64,000 nucleotides of DNA from Anthoceros angustus (Eukaryota; Streptophyta; Anthocerotopsida; Anthocerotales; Anthocerotaceae): NCBI GenBank assembly GCA_010909165.1, contig VJWM01000106.1, forward strand, positions 496,001 through 560,000, given 5' to 3'. Shown here piece by piece: positions 45,618 to 57,422 of the stretch (positions within the stretch are counted from its first letter, which is position 1; each line of letters begins with the position of its first letter). The position numbers and the translations under genes were made by a program. A model generated the notes under the pieces. It saw only the letters and a program-made list of their open reading frames with translations. It searched no databases and had not been told where the DNA came from.

Positions 45618-46955
45618 ATGGCGTGCACAGTGGCACCATGCAGGAGGCCTGTGGCCAGTTGCAGCACAGTCCTGGCCTCGGCGTCATCGGCCTCGGCCTC
45701 TGCATCGTCCTGCGCTCCTCCTTGTCTTCTGAGAACTGGATTCAGCGGCACAAGGCTGAGGCTCGCGGCAGATATCCGACCCTGCTACACGCCCTTCAGT
45801 TTCGGTTAGAACAGAGATTTTTGCTCTCCGAGGTCCACAGGCTGAATGCTGATGTTTCACTGATGCACATTGATCGTCCCAAGGTTGAACAGTGGAGGGA
45901 TGGAATGGCGTTGTCACTTCTCATGTAAATGCAGCTTGATATGCAGAGATCTTTGCCATATCCAGCAACGATTTCAGGCCTGGGACTAACATTGAGTTGG
46001 ACAACGCTCCGTGGCGCGTGCAAGGTGAGGTTCTGTCAGCTGTTTGTCTGCTCTGCTTCACCTTCTGCTTTTTCTTGTTAGCGCGTTGAGATTGTGATAA
46101 TGTGGCAGAATTTCTTCATGTCAAGCCTGGAAAGGGTGCCGCTTTTGTCCGGACCAAACTGCGGAACTACATCACCGGAAACACGGTGGAGAAAACCTTT
46201 AGAGCTGGGGAATCGGTATGGTCTGGTCTGTTTTGCGCCCGCTTTGAAGATGCCTTGTTCTTTGCTGTCTCCAAATGTGGGCTGCAATTTGTCCATTTGT
46301 ACCCAGATCGACGAAGCCAACGTCGTCAAAGAGTTCAAGCAATTTACCTACGTGGATGGCGATCAGTATGTCTTCATGGACATGGTGAGCTGCCTGGCAC
46401 GGTCTTTGAATTCTTGATACAGTATCTTTAGCTGCACCGCTGGAAACAGGAATGTTCCCGTTGTCTGACTGTTGGATGGTGACTTCCGCAGACTTCCTAT
46501 GAAGAGGCCAGGCTCAGTCTCTCTGATCTTGCTGACAAAACCAAATTTTTGAAGGAGGGAATGGAATGTGCAGTGCTTTCTTGGAACGGCCGAGTATGAA
46601 AAGTGCTTCCTCGCTGTTGATTGCTTCGAGGAGCAATTTCCCCTTCATTAACTCCGTGTTGCCCGCTTCCAGGTAATAGACGTGGAGCTTCCTATCACAG
46701 TCAAACTGACTGTAATTCAAGCCGATCCAGGCCTGAAGGGAGACACAGCACAAGGTAACGTAATGGCATGCATTCTTGGCAGAATAGGCTTAATGTTCTG
46801 TAGAGCCAGTTGCTAATTGGGAGCCCATGTCGACAGGAGGATCAAAACCTGCTACTGTCGATACAGGGGCAGTTGTCACTGTCCCCCTGTTCGTAAACAC
46901 TGGCGACGTTATTATGGTGGATACACGGACAGGAAATTATATGAGCCGCGCTTAA
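45618..46955 (+). CDS. EFP: Plastid-type translation elongation factor P
   Basis: Seven exons (45618-45804, 45947-46024, 46109-46215, 46307-46384, 46492-46593, 46673-46754, 46837-46955) join in perfect phase to 250 residues. EF-P binds the ribosome between the P and E sites and relieves stalling at polyproline. Residues 1 to about 60 are Ser/Ala-rich and look like a plastid transit peptide. Domain I follows with [20 protein letters not shown] and the loop [18 protein letters not shown], whose Lys lies at the position modified in bacterial EF-P. Domains II and III continue through [26 protein letters not shown] and the conserved end [17 protein letters not shown]. No single long frame reveals this gene because every exon is short. 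Bacterial-type EF-P in a plant nucleus is expected to be of plastid descent and to act in chloroplast translation. It is convergent with the XYLT gene. Confidence 0.93.
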
Positions 46956-47965
46956 GTTCCTTTCTTCACGGTCTACACTCTTCAGAATTTTCCCTGGAAT
47001 TCCCTTCGATGCTCACGAGTAGGGAAACCAGCTCCTGGTGTTGCTATGTAGCTCGGAAACAACCTTGCCACTTAGGTTCACTGTGGCTACCCAATACCCA
47101 TTGCAGGAACTCATGCCCAATTTGTTTGCGCAATCCGTTTTGGAATGTGCCACCATGACACGTGTGCATAACAGGTTTCCGCGAAATACTTACAGTACGC
47201 ACGTTTCATGGGGAATCGTTTCTTGAGTTGCCTGTGTTCGTGTAATAGATTTCAGTCTAATGAAACGTTCCACGCACGTAGGAAACGGAAGTTGGGAGGT
47301 GCATCTTGGCACTACACACTACACTAGCTTATTCTGCCAAGAGGCTAGTACCAACTTGTACTACCTACTCCGGATTCCGAAACATTCCTATGCGACTGGG
47401 TGAAAGGGCAAGAGTGGCCAGTAAGTAGAAAGAACATAAACTGCTTCAGGGACAAGAACCTACATGCAGGCTAGCCAGGCCGCCGGCGAAACCTTTCTAC
47501 AGCAGGTCTGATGCCACTTCCAACTTCTGGCTTCGCCCTTGCTATACACGCATTGCCCCGTTTTCCACGCATCAACGGCCGTTGCCATCACCGCTTTTGT
47601 GCTGATAATAGGATTTGCTTCACATCACTTTCCCAGTTCCCGCTCCTGCAACCGTTACGCAGAAATTTTGAGTTTAGTCATGGGCACTAAACAGCAAACT
47701 TGAACACCGTACAGAAAGTGGACAAATACCAGTTATCGTCTGTAACATCTTACCTTTGGTGTTGTGACTTGAAAAAGGACAGTGCACCCAGCTGCCCTTT
47801 CAAAAACGCTGAGCTTGATCTACTGCTGCTTGTGAGTAACTCAGTCTCAACCCTTCATGAGTTTCAGGAGCCCACAGTAATCCACAGTCCTTCCTGGTGC
47901 AACATAGATGCACAGACTCGCCCACATGTCTATGTTACATCAAATATAGAAAATGAGGAAGGATG
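46956..47965. other. Convergent intergenic region between EF-P and XYLT
   Basis: No gene is supported. It should contain the two 3' leaders. Short open frames at 47.0-47.2 kb and 47.7-48.1 kb (plus) lie outside or antisense to known exons and lack domains. Confidence 0.45.
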
Positions 47966-50040
47966 TCAGCTTGGGATTCTGTTGAGTTGGTTCAGGAGCA
48001 TGTCCAGAGTGGTCACCACATTGGATGGGTCTGCAAAGTTCCCTTGCACGACAATGGGTTCATACGGTAATCCCATCCATCCAGCAATATATGCATAATG
48101 AGGGCGTGCAAAGAGTGGACTGAAAAGCTCGAGAATAACAGTCCCGGGCCTAGCAAATATAATGTGTGTCATACCAGCCCCGTGGGCTCCGAGTATGATA
48201 TCAGCATTTTGCACCTTCTGCACTTGATCTCGTAAGCTCATGTGGGCAAAGAAACCATTTATAATGCTCACATTTTGAGCTAAAGCTTCTTCAACTTTCC
48301 TACTCTCTGTCCGCCCGATAGTGTGTCCAGCGGCCGTTCCTATCTGCACAAGTTCAGACCTCGCAGCAGCCCATTTCACCAGAGCATCATACACTTCTTC
48401 CTCATTGCTCACCCTGGACTCCGGTTTCCCACTGTGTCTGGGGTGGGCAAGGTAAGCTTCTCGCCTTATAAAAAGGACTTGAATAGTCTTCTTCCCCTCG
48501 CTAGCATTCCCTCGTGCAACATCAGCATTTTCAGACTTAGCATCCATTGCAGTGACAAAAAACTCCCCAAACTCCCGCAGTCTACTGGTGAAAGCCTCAG
48601 GTTCAGGTTTTGACTGGCACTCTTGGAGTGAGCATCCCCGGCAAGGAAGCCCAGTCTCCAAACCCTTGAAAAGAGCAGTCTCGTATCCTAACGGCACAAA
48701 AATGGCCTTGTCAAAGCAAAGCGTGCCACCGTGGTGCATGGCATATGAGACATCGCTGAACATTGCCTCCCATCCGTCATCAAAGGGTGACTGAAAATCA
48801 CGCACAAGCAGAACGGAATCAGAATCCTCTTCGGCTAGTAAGCTGCTCACAATACCTTGAGCGTTCCAAAAGTTCAAAAGGTAGTAGCCCTAACGCCTCA
48901 AAATCTGCAGAGCAACATGACCCTACCTTGCAATGCCCGTCGAGCAGTATCAACCTTGGACGCTGCTTGAGACGAGCTACCCTCGATGCCACATACGCAC
49001 TATACCAATCCGTCACAGTGTGAAAAAGATTAGCATATTCAAAACGCGTCACGAAAAGAGTTGGCTCTGTAATTCTCTGCATCCACGACAAGTCCACAAA
49101 AACCACAATCAGCTCCCGCAAGACAACATCTCCAGGTCCTTCACAGTACCGTCTGTCCTCACACACCAGCAACACCATCATGGCGGCCTGAGCAACGGCA
49201 CTACACCTTGGTACAGCGCACTCCGGCTGGATCAAGTGTTCGCATGGACTCGAACAGCGCCCTCATGGTGTGAAAATTTATCTGGCCTCGCGGCATGACT
49301 CCGTCAAGAACCTGACCACTCGTCACTCTGATGTCGGCAGCCGTGCAGTTAGTAACAACCGAAAAAGCGCCATCATAAAAAACGGGAAGCTCCTCCTCAT
49401 CAGACCTCCCCATGACAGCTTCCACAACCTCTCCACCTCTGGACATCTTCAACTTGTCCACATTCATGACAATGCCAGTCCCCTCACAAACAGACGTCCG
49501 CAAGGTCTCGCTGTAAGCGCAAGTCAGGGATCCATCCGGCAGCATCGGGTCACTCGGCCGTTCTAGCTCCCCGCTCCTCAACTCCTGCTTCAGCTTCCGC
49601 CACCGTGCCTTGACAGAACCTCCTTCAAACTCCTCCTGCCCTTTGGAATCCACGTCCACACTCACGCCGGCTGCAGCGTCCTGGGGCTCCTTCTGCAGCC
49701 GGCTCTCTTCCGCCGATTCCGACCCTGCCAAATCCAACCCGGAGGCGGCAGGGCCTGCAAGCTTCTGCTCACCTCCAAGGCGCCGGAGCAGGTTGTACGG
49801 CGTAGTGAAGCCATTCCCGAAATAATATTCGCAGGCCTCCCTTCCCAGGCCATGCGTGGGAAGCCAGGCGCTGTGAGAGGGAAGTTCGGGCCATGGTTTG
49901 GAAATGTCCGGAGGCTTGTTGACAGGCGCATGCTTCACCAGTTCTCCAGGCGCAGCCGGCGTCGACGCGAAGAAGATGAGATGGATAACATTGAGCAGGA
50001 GCACAACAAGCACAAGCTGTGCTACGCAATTCCGCCTCAT
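47966..50040 (-). CDS. XYLT: Beta-1,2-xylosyltransferase of N-glycan processing (GT61)
   Basis: Three exons (50040-49207, 49076-48927, 48790-47966) join in phase 0 to 602 residues, with GT-AG introns of 130 and 136 bp. XYLT adds the beta-1,2-xylose to the core mannose of plant N-glycans in the Golgi. The N-terminus has a type II membrane anchor (residues about 6-26, LVLVVLLLNVIHLIFF) and a variable stem. Family marks include SVCEGTGIVMNVDKLKMSRG, PVFYDGAFSVVT, TRFEYANLFHTVTDWYSAYV, LILLDGHC, FVPLGYETALFKG, RREAYLAHPRH, and HMSLRDQVQKVQNADIILGA followed by HGAGMTHI. It is longer than the roughly 534-residue Arabidopsis protein mainly through the stem (residues about 90-150) and an insertion before the HMSLRD region. 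It looks intact and functional. Confidence 0.94.
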
Positions 50041-52200
50041 ACGTTCCCTTCGACGCTAGTTTCAGCCTCACTTCCTCTCCAGTCTGCGACAGTGCCAAGC
50101 GCCTATTTCTGGAAGCAAAATAAATGCGACACTCGAAAACGCGCGGCCGAAAGCGAGAAGGAGGACGGAGCAAAGCAGGTGATGTTGAACTGCCGGAATG
50201 GATCTGACACACACAATGGATCTGACACACCCCGGAAGCCAGCGAATAAACGAATTTCAACTTCCTTCATGCATAGAGGTGTGTATGTATACGAATGGTC
50301 TGTCCTGCTACAACGAACATATGTATACCAACCCATTCTCACGCGATGATCAAGTTTTCTCTTGCAGCAACAATTAGCAACTTCACATTCTAGTGAGCAT
50401 ACCTGAAAACCGAATTTCCTTTCCCGTTCTTTCCTTCCGTCTTAGTGTTTCCTGCGCAGGGGATTCCCAAACTTCATGTGGAAAGAATGCGGAATTAGAT
50501 TAGTGTTACTCCTATGGAATCATTATTTTTGGCTCTTGTACACATAGATGCCCGGCATCTTCCATATTCCATGGTATTATACATACCACACCAGCAGAAA
50601 CGTTGTTATGACACAACTTGGCCCACAAGTGTTCGGATCCTGTCATCCACTTTTTTTGTCTGGCGTTCAGGGATTTTATTGGGTGCAAGGCACATACACT
50701 CACTTGTTTTATGCACATGCTAGCTATGGAAATGTATGGGCCCCGCTCAAAGGCCCTGTTCATCTTTGCTCCCGTCCATGTTCATTTTGTTTCCAAGACA
50801 TGGGGATTGTGGTGACTGTTGTTGCATGGTGCTGTAGGTGCCCATGAAGGGGGGCAGTTCAACAATCGACTTGGAGGCGGCTGAGGTTATGTTCATCACT
50901 TATTGGAGGTCTCAAGCCTGTTGTAGGACTATTGGCACCTAAGATTTGGCTTTTGTTGTGTTCTGTGTGGGTTGGACAAGGCAGAAGCAGCATTATAGAG
51001 CAAGCTTGATGCTCTAGCGAATGAGGCCCTAACCTGCACCAAACCCTAATCCCAACTCACAAAAACCAAAAAAATGTTGTATAAAAATCCGTGGTGTACC
51101 GATGACGAGAATAGTATTCCATACACTCCTTACCCATATATCCACATACATTAAACTCCAAACGAATTTCCATGGTAAAGTTTCCGTACCTAGTTTCCTA
51201 CTTTGGGAATGGTTATACAGTCAAACTTCACCAATTGGTCCGATGAGCACAGTTGTGACTTGCTGAGTTGTGGTCACGAGCTTTTTACCGACAGAACAGC
51301 TCAAATTGAAGGCCTACTTACATTGGCTTTGCCAACAGTTCCATCCAGTCCGTAGTTACCGAAAGAACCCAAAAAAGGGAAATGGAGCTCCGTCCGTGAT
51401 AAGTAGGCAACCCACCTACTTATGACGGATGAAGCTCTGTTTCTATCAGCTCGTTTTTTACGTAAGGGCCTGACATGCAAGCCCATAGGTGCCTATTTGC
51501 GCACCCGGGATGAATCCTGGGTGCATGTGACCACTGGCCTACCTTGCTCCGCTTTTGCAATCCATCTTGTTGTGCAGCACAGTGCTCACACCCTACCCAA
51601 TCTTGAGACCGCGGTGCTCACCTATCCAATCTGTTTGAGATCCTGCCCAACAAGTTCAAGACGGATCTTTTTGCCCAAAATGAGCAACTTCCATTTATTT
51701 CAAGTGTTCCAACACAGCAAGATTTGACTCTATCTGGGATCCCGAGACTTCAAAATCCAAAGTGGGCTGCTTGGACAAAAGAGAGCACATTTGCGGACTT
51801 TTTGGTCAAAGGCCAAGGACAAAAAACTTATAAATCTTAAGGTTCGGCTCCGTTCTTGTAGTCTTCGTCGATGGTTGGAGAATGCGGTTGCAGGACAAGG
51901 CGGCCACCATACGCTATATATGCACGCACAACGGTCTCATAGCTATTCATCTGGCCAGAGCCGTTTGTGCAGGCGCACAAACGGCGATCCATACCGTTGT
52001 TCCGTGGCCTCATACCAACTCATGCATGACATCCACCCCTCCCTCTGGTTGCTGCCTCCCACCGCTGCCTGCCTTAGCCGAAGCCGGTTCTAACACAGCT
52101 GTTAGCACCCCTGCAATCCACTTGTGCCATAGCCCTTTCTTAGGAGCATAAGATAGGCAGCAATCTTTCCTACAACCACATTTGGCAGATGTGGACATTT
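50041..52200. other. Intergenic region, no supported gene
   Basis: It includes the likely XYLT promoter (50.04-50.4 kb). Open frames at 50.5-50.85 kb and 51.4-52.15 kb have no recognisable domains. The sequence seems to be unique or very old repeat. Confidence 0.4.
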
Positions 52201-52204
52201 TCGT

Positions 52205-52850
52205 CAGGAGCATCATTGATTGAGAAGGGGAGGGGCACGTCCTCATCACCTAGGCTGCCCTTCTCCCCCCTTTGGTGAACACATCCAGGTTGCTTCACAA
52301 ACTTTTGCATCCTAGGAGACATGGCAGAAAATGAAGACACAATCTTACACTTCTGGACAACAGGCTTTTCCTCTTCAGGCTGGAGCGCGTCCTGTGTAGG
52401 ATCCTTAGGCACTTCTGTTTCAGCTTCATCCTCCGAGGATGAGGTCAGATCAATGATGGATGCAGGAGGTTTCTTTCGAAAGGCTGCAGGAAGGACGAGG
52501 TCTGTGGAGGCAGAGACTCTTCATCGGCAGCAGGAATATGACTATGGGCATCAGCAGGTAGGGGCGCCCTCCTATCCTTCTTGCTTGAGCGCCCAGCAAA
52601 GCGCCCGTGGGCGTCCCTCGCCTGCAAGGACGCCCGGACGGATTGGGCGCTGGGAGGGCGTGCACGGCCTACGGCGGCGCGGCCGCGCGGCGGAGAGGGG
52701 CCGCGGGGCTCTGGACAGGGGCGCGATGGTGCCCCCACGTGGGCGCCTCCTCCCGTGGGCAGGATTGGGCGCGCCTTGCTGCGGGTGGCCATCCCTCCTG
52801 CCATCGCCATCAGACCTGCACATGTACCAACCACCAAACTTGTCAGAATC
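52205..52850 (-). other. Minus-strand frame fragments with acidic and Pro/Arg-rich segments, possibly transposon-derived
   Basis: On the minus strand a Pro/Arg/Ala-rich segment (52.85-52.5 kb) leads by a frame step near a CTGCAGG into PPASIIDLTSSSEDEAE and SPRMQKFVKQPG (about 52.46-52.28 kb). DLTSSSEDE is a typical acidic or SUMO-interaction-like motif. The ORF abuts a polypurine stretch and LTR-like block, so a transposon-encoded protein is possible. The opposite strand has an equally long but less natural frame. The assignment is weak. Confidence 0.25.
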
Positions 52851-52861
52851 ACGAGTCGCGA

Positions 52862-53560
52862 AGTGGAGGAAGGAGGGGTATTACCTATTATCCTTTTGAT
52901 TTTCCTTTTCGGAAATTAGGCTATTTTCTGGAATTTTCCCTATATATAAATTCCCTTAAATATAATTTAATTAGTTTTAATTCAACCTAATTACTGAAGT
53001 TGGGTTATTAGTTTCTCACCTCAGTTCTCCTTAAGTGGGAGTTATTTTAATGGTGATTATTACTTTCAGTTTTACTTTAAGTTTTACTTTATGCTTTTAA
53101 GTAAAGTTTAGTTAGGGACTAGTTTTTGCTAGACTAGTTTTCCTTGACCTCTTTTTGGTCAGAAAATCACCCCTAGTTCATAGTGAGTGGGAGTGATAAA
53201 ATAGCTTACTATTAGGGCACTCTTCACTAGGGCACCTAGGACTTAATAATTAATTTAGTCCTTAGGGCTCTAGGTAGTTTCTTTTAGTAGTTATTTTAAT
53301 TGGTTAGTTGTTACAACCACTTATTGGTTACAACAACCTTGCCTACATAAAGGCATGTACTTTCTATTATGAATGTAATGCAACACATATTGCTTGAGCT
53401 TGTGTATGATTCTCATCATACCGCAACCGGGTTACGACCCATACCGCATCCGGGTCAAGTAGGCTTGCCTTCCGAACAGACGTGCGGGTCCTAACCCATA
53501 CCACAGTCGAGTTAAGTTAATCTACCTCTGGAACGGGCGTCACACCAGGCTGAATTAATA
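52862..53560 (+). mobile_element. Possible LTR (solo or 3') of an LTR retrotransposon
   Basis: A polypurine tract (GTGGAGGAAGGAGGGG) is followed by about 700 bp with LTR-like layout: AT-rich U3, a TATA-like CCTACATAAAGGC near 53341-53353, then a region with a repeated CATACCGCA-CCGGGT block near 53420-53455. No second copy was found in the window and the 3' boundary is unclear. Confidence 0.35.
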
Positions 53561-54332
53561 ACGCATCCCGCAGCCATTACACGGAATGTGATTGTGGGCG
53601 TTACGAACCTACCCGCTTTGCCGTAGTGGGATAAGACTCTGCAATCTATCGAATGCTGGAAGGAAACTTTCGTGCTTTCATTTCCTCCACCATCCTCCAA
53701 CTTCCGAAGATGCCCAGCAAAGATGCTGCGCGCCACTCATAGCCTGGACGACGACGATGTGAGTCATGGGGTGCTTTACTTACGAGCGTCATTGTGATCG
53801 ATGCGTTATTAGGTCCGGACATGTCCTCATTCCTGCGTGGGATTGTGCAGGCCTACACTGCAGACGGTGAGGTTCATTCCCAATATCAGAGAGAACTTCA
53901 TGAAGAGTAACGGACGAGGAGAAGAGCTGACATGAGCGCCCCACCGAAGCCTCCGCATGTTCAACCACGGGACATTGAGAGCTCCTCAAGAAGAACTGCG
54001 GTCCACGAAGGTGTGCTTACTCGCCTGCATTCTCATGCAAGTTGGAGTTGTGAATTTCATGCTTGGTTGACTTTACAAGTCTATGTCATCTTAGAGGGGC
54101 CGACTAGTGGACCTGGCCAACGTCACCGGCTATCAGCCTCCCCGACCATTCCGAGGTGTCTACCACGGACACCAAGGAATCTTAACCGTTATGCTGCCCT
54201 CGAGGGAACCCCATCCAAACAACGGGGTGAGCAAGCAGTGACCGCAAGAAACCAAGCCACTCACAAAGCTGGGATGCTATGAGGCCGAACCCAAAATAGC
54301 AGTCTCACCATGCCATAAGTGCCATAGCTTGG

Positions 54333-54894
54333 ATGGACAATGCTTTCTTGAACATGGCTGAGAGACTTCCAAATATCGAGGTCTTCAACCTCTCCGACAC
54401 ATACACGAAACTAGAAATTTGGGGTGAATATAGGCGGCATTGTCAACAAACAGTCCAGTGGTATGTGACATATGCCTGGTTCTTGAAGCTATGGAAAGGG
54501 CACTTCGAAAGGGTAAAGATTCCAAAGTCCAACAGATTCTCTACTTGCTCGCTATGCGCTGGATTGAAAACGACTATACGTAATATAATCTCAAAGGTTG
54601 ATCAAGGTAAGTACCATTCTTTTCCCTATCCCATGTGTTCCTGCTGCATACTTCAACCTCCTGTCCCCTCCCCGTATTGGCCATACATATGTCCGGAAAT
54701 CTGGAACCTCCACCAGAACCTTCATCTCTAGCGAGGGAGTATATGCCTCCCATGGAATGTCCTGTCTGGTGGCGTAAAGCTTCTTTGTGTTTCAGGCTAT
54801 TGGAAAAGCAAGAAAATATCTGGTCTATTCGATCATGAGTGTGACCAACCAAGAGGAATCCCACCTTCACTTTTTCGAACGTGCCAATTGCCAT
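54333..54894. mobile_element. Fragments of a transposon protein with the VGHTH-x-x-IDQ motif, in opposite orientations
   Basis: The plus strand (54333-54731) encodes WGEYRRHCQQTV and a Cys pair region (KSNRFSTCSLCAGLKTTI). The minus strand (54894-54760) encodes FEKVKVGFLLVGHTHDRIDQ and IFSCFS. I associate both motifs with one family of plant and animal transposon-like proteins (DUF7869-type), where the Cys region precedes the VGHTH motif in the same polypeptide. Here they face each other, implying rearrangement or two abutting copies. The family call is from memory of motifs only. Confidence 0.4.
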
Positions 54895-55889
54895 TTTCGC
54901 GTGATTCTACAGCAGTCGCACATCAGCCATGGCCATCGACGAGAGGCCCGAGCGACGTCATCGTCTGAATGAGTTGCACGATGTCGGGGACGATACACTG
55001 GGGGATTGGGTCAATGAGGACGATGAGGATGCCAACGTCTTCCAATCTAATCCACCCCTTCATGCCGAGGACGTTCTCCTCCCATGAGAGGGATTGCGTC
55101 TGATAGTGCGCATGGTCACGTACACATGAAGTTGAAGATCACTGTTCTGCAGAATCGCCTATACGAGGCCATTCACCTGGGACCAATTGATGAGGGGGGG
55201 AGGCGGTATATCAGGCGGATTGGAGCAGCAGATTGCACGTCCCGGCTTCCATGCCCGTGGGAGCCAGGTATGATGGTTCAAAGTTTGAGCCTGGGACGGT
55301 GGCGTTCGCACTCACCGACTAGGTGGTAGTCCTCTTCCGCCTTTCTCGCAACAGTCTGGGCCCGAGTTGCTTCATCGAGCGGAGTAGGTCGTTGTGGTCT
55401 TCGGCATGCTACAGCAATGCATCGAGCTCCCCGTAGCACAGAGGATGCATTGGCTTCTTGGGGTCATAAGACCTGTAAAACAGCTCAATCCACATGTTAG
55501 GATCGGGTGAGCTTGGAGGAGAGCGTGGAACCATCCTCCACTGGTGGCCCACACATGTTGAGGTTGCAGTACGGGGCTGTGGGCATCGAGGAGGAGAGGG
55601 TGGGCGGTGGCGCCATCCGCCTACAACATGATATGCTGCACACTTCACAATAGCACCACGGCCGCATGGTTGTTAGCCATCGGCAAGAAAATAAGCATCA
55701 TGCCAACAATGCATTCATGGGTTGTCTGGCCTTACTTGTGGGTGATCGTTCCCGAGAGTCCCAGTGACAATGTCCCCAAACAAAACCTAAGACAACAAAC
55801 AATTCGTCATTTCAAGTTAGCCGGCATAACCATAGTCAGCAAGAAATGGGGATGAGGTTTGTAGGTGCTCGGTGCAGGGATGGTGAGGA

Positions 55890-56515
55890 CTATCTGGTGG
55901 TGCCTCGTCCGCCCGCCTTTGTGCCTCGCCCGCCTCACCACCCGCTTAGGTACCTCTCGCCGCCTGTGGCCTGGTGCCCGCCCGCCCGCCCGCCTCACCC
56001 CACCCGCCTGCAGCGGCGTGGGGTTGGCCCTTCTAGCGGGATTGCATGCCTTGCCCATTGCGGGCTGCGTGCCTCGCCTGACTGGCTCGCATGCCTTGCC
56101 CCGACTACGGGCTGCGTTGCGAACTGCGTGCCTTGCCCATTGCGGGCTGCGTGCTGCCCATTGCGCTGCGTGCCTTGCCGTGCGGGCTGTGTGCCTCGCC
56201 CGACTACAGCTGCGTGCCTCGCCCTGTCGCCCACCTAGCTTCCGCTTCAGTTAGCTCGCCCGCCTTGCCCGCCTCCGTGCCGCGCCCTTGTTCGCCCGCC
56301 CGCCTTTGTGCCTCGCCCGCCACGCTTGGGTGCCTTGCCCTCCTCGCCCTTGAGCTTAGTGCCTAGGCTTGGCTCGCCCGCCTTTGTGCCTCGCCCGCCA
56401 CGCTTGGGTGCCTTGCCCGCCTCCGTGCCGCGCCCTTGTTCGCCCGCCCGCCTTTGTGCCTCGCCCGACTACGGGCTGCGTGCCTCGCCTGGCCGCCACT
56501 GTTTTCCTCACCCTA
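55890..56515 (+). repeat. C-rich, A-poor degenerate minisatellite
   Basis: About 620 bp are built from variants of TGCCTCGCCCG, CGCCTTTGTGCCTCGCCCG, CGACTACGGGCTGCGTG and CACGCTTGGGTGCCTTGCCC, irregularly ordered. A few longer blocks repeat almost exactly (for example CGCCCGCCTTTGTGCCTCGC at about 56308 and 56377). The plus strand is strongly C/T-biased, so long frames on both strands are composition artefacts. Confidence 0.8.
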
Positions 56516-57422
56516 GACCTTGCTCCCACCCTGCTACAAGATGAACCCTAAAAACGGCCGCGGTGGCCTGCCTAAGCCACCTGGTGCACGCCTAAAGTGG
56601 AACATAACGTCTGCCAAAAAATTTCCTTATTGCGCGCGCACGAAGAAACCACACTGGGAACAAAAAGGAAGTTTTGTTTGTGTATACCAATGGTCACGAA
56701 GTGGCCGCTTTGGTGCGTCCGCTTTAGGCTACCTCATTTCGGTCGGGTTACCAAAGTGGACAGAAGAAAGCCGTGTGCTAAATGCTTACACTTTTTAGTT
56801 ATGTAGCGCAGTCTGGGAACGCATCTGTCCGCATCTGTTTTGGGTACGATGAACAGCTTGTGTTCTTGGGGAATTCACCTGTTTTCTTTTGTTGACCGCT
56901 CCATTTGGTATCAAGAAAAGTTTCACGGGCGAAAAAAAAGCCCCGTCCCCTCTGTCCTCTTTGGTATGCCATAACCGATGTTGAAATAAAATACCGGGAG
57001 TCCAAGTTACGGAGAATGCCAAGAAATTACAGATATAAAAAATTGCGGCATCAAGTTACGAAACTGTCGACACTACAGATCCATCCGTACTTTTTGGAAG
57101 TTATGCAGGTTTCACGGAGATGCTGAACATAAAAGGACACGGAGATGCTGAACAAAAAAGGGACACGGAGATGCTCAACAAAAAAGGACACGGAACGGGT
57201 CATTTTCTTCTCATGGAAAGTTACCTTAGCATCCGGAGCGGCCCCTACGGAAAGAGATACAGACAGGGTGGTGGGCCCACAACCAGCCATACATGACGCA
57301 ACGCATGCAGGACGAATGCAATGGTAAAACAAAACGGGCTCAGGCTCCTTAGAGGATAGGACGCCAAAACACCCCTGGGCTCCCCACCTTGAGAACCTGC
57401 CGACGCGGGCTTGGGCTAGGGC
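56516..57422. other. Intergenic region with a 25-bp repeat array
   Basis: No gene is supported. At 57113-57196 about three and a half copies of a 25-bp unit with CACGGAGATGCT-AACAAAAAAGGA occur. The region ends at the stop codon of RIBA and should include its 3' leader. Confidence 0.45.
57113..57196 (+). repeat. 25-bp tandem repeat, about 3.5 copies
   Basis: CACGGAGATGCTGAAC and an A-rich spacer with GGGA or GGA repeat four times, the last unit partial (CACGGAACGGG). Single-base differences distinguish the units. Confidence 0.82.

Noticed and set aside
52445-52899. Long Pro/Arg/Gly-rich frame on the plus strand
   Set aside because: GC-rich composition artefact; the minus strand has the more natural acidic segment, and even that is weak.
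55846-56551. Cys/Pro/Ala-rich frames of up to 130 codons
   Set aside because: Direct products of the C-rich minisatellite; repeated units explain the open frames.
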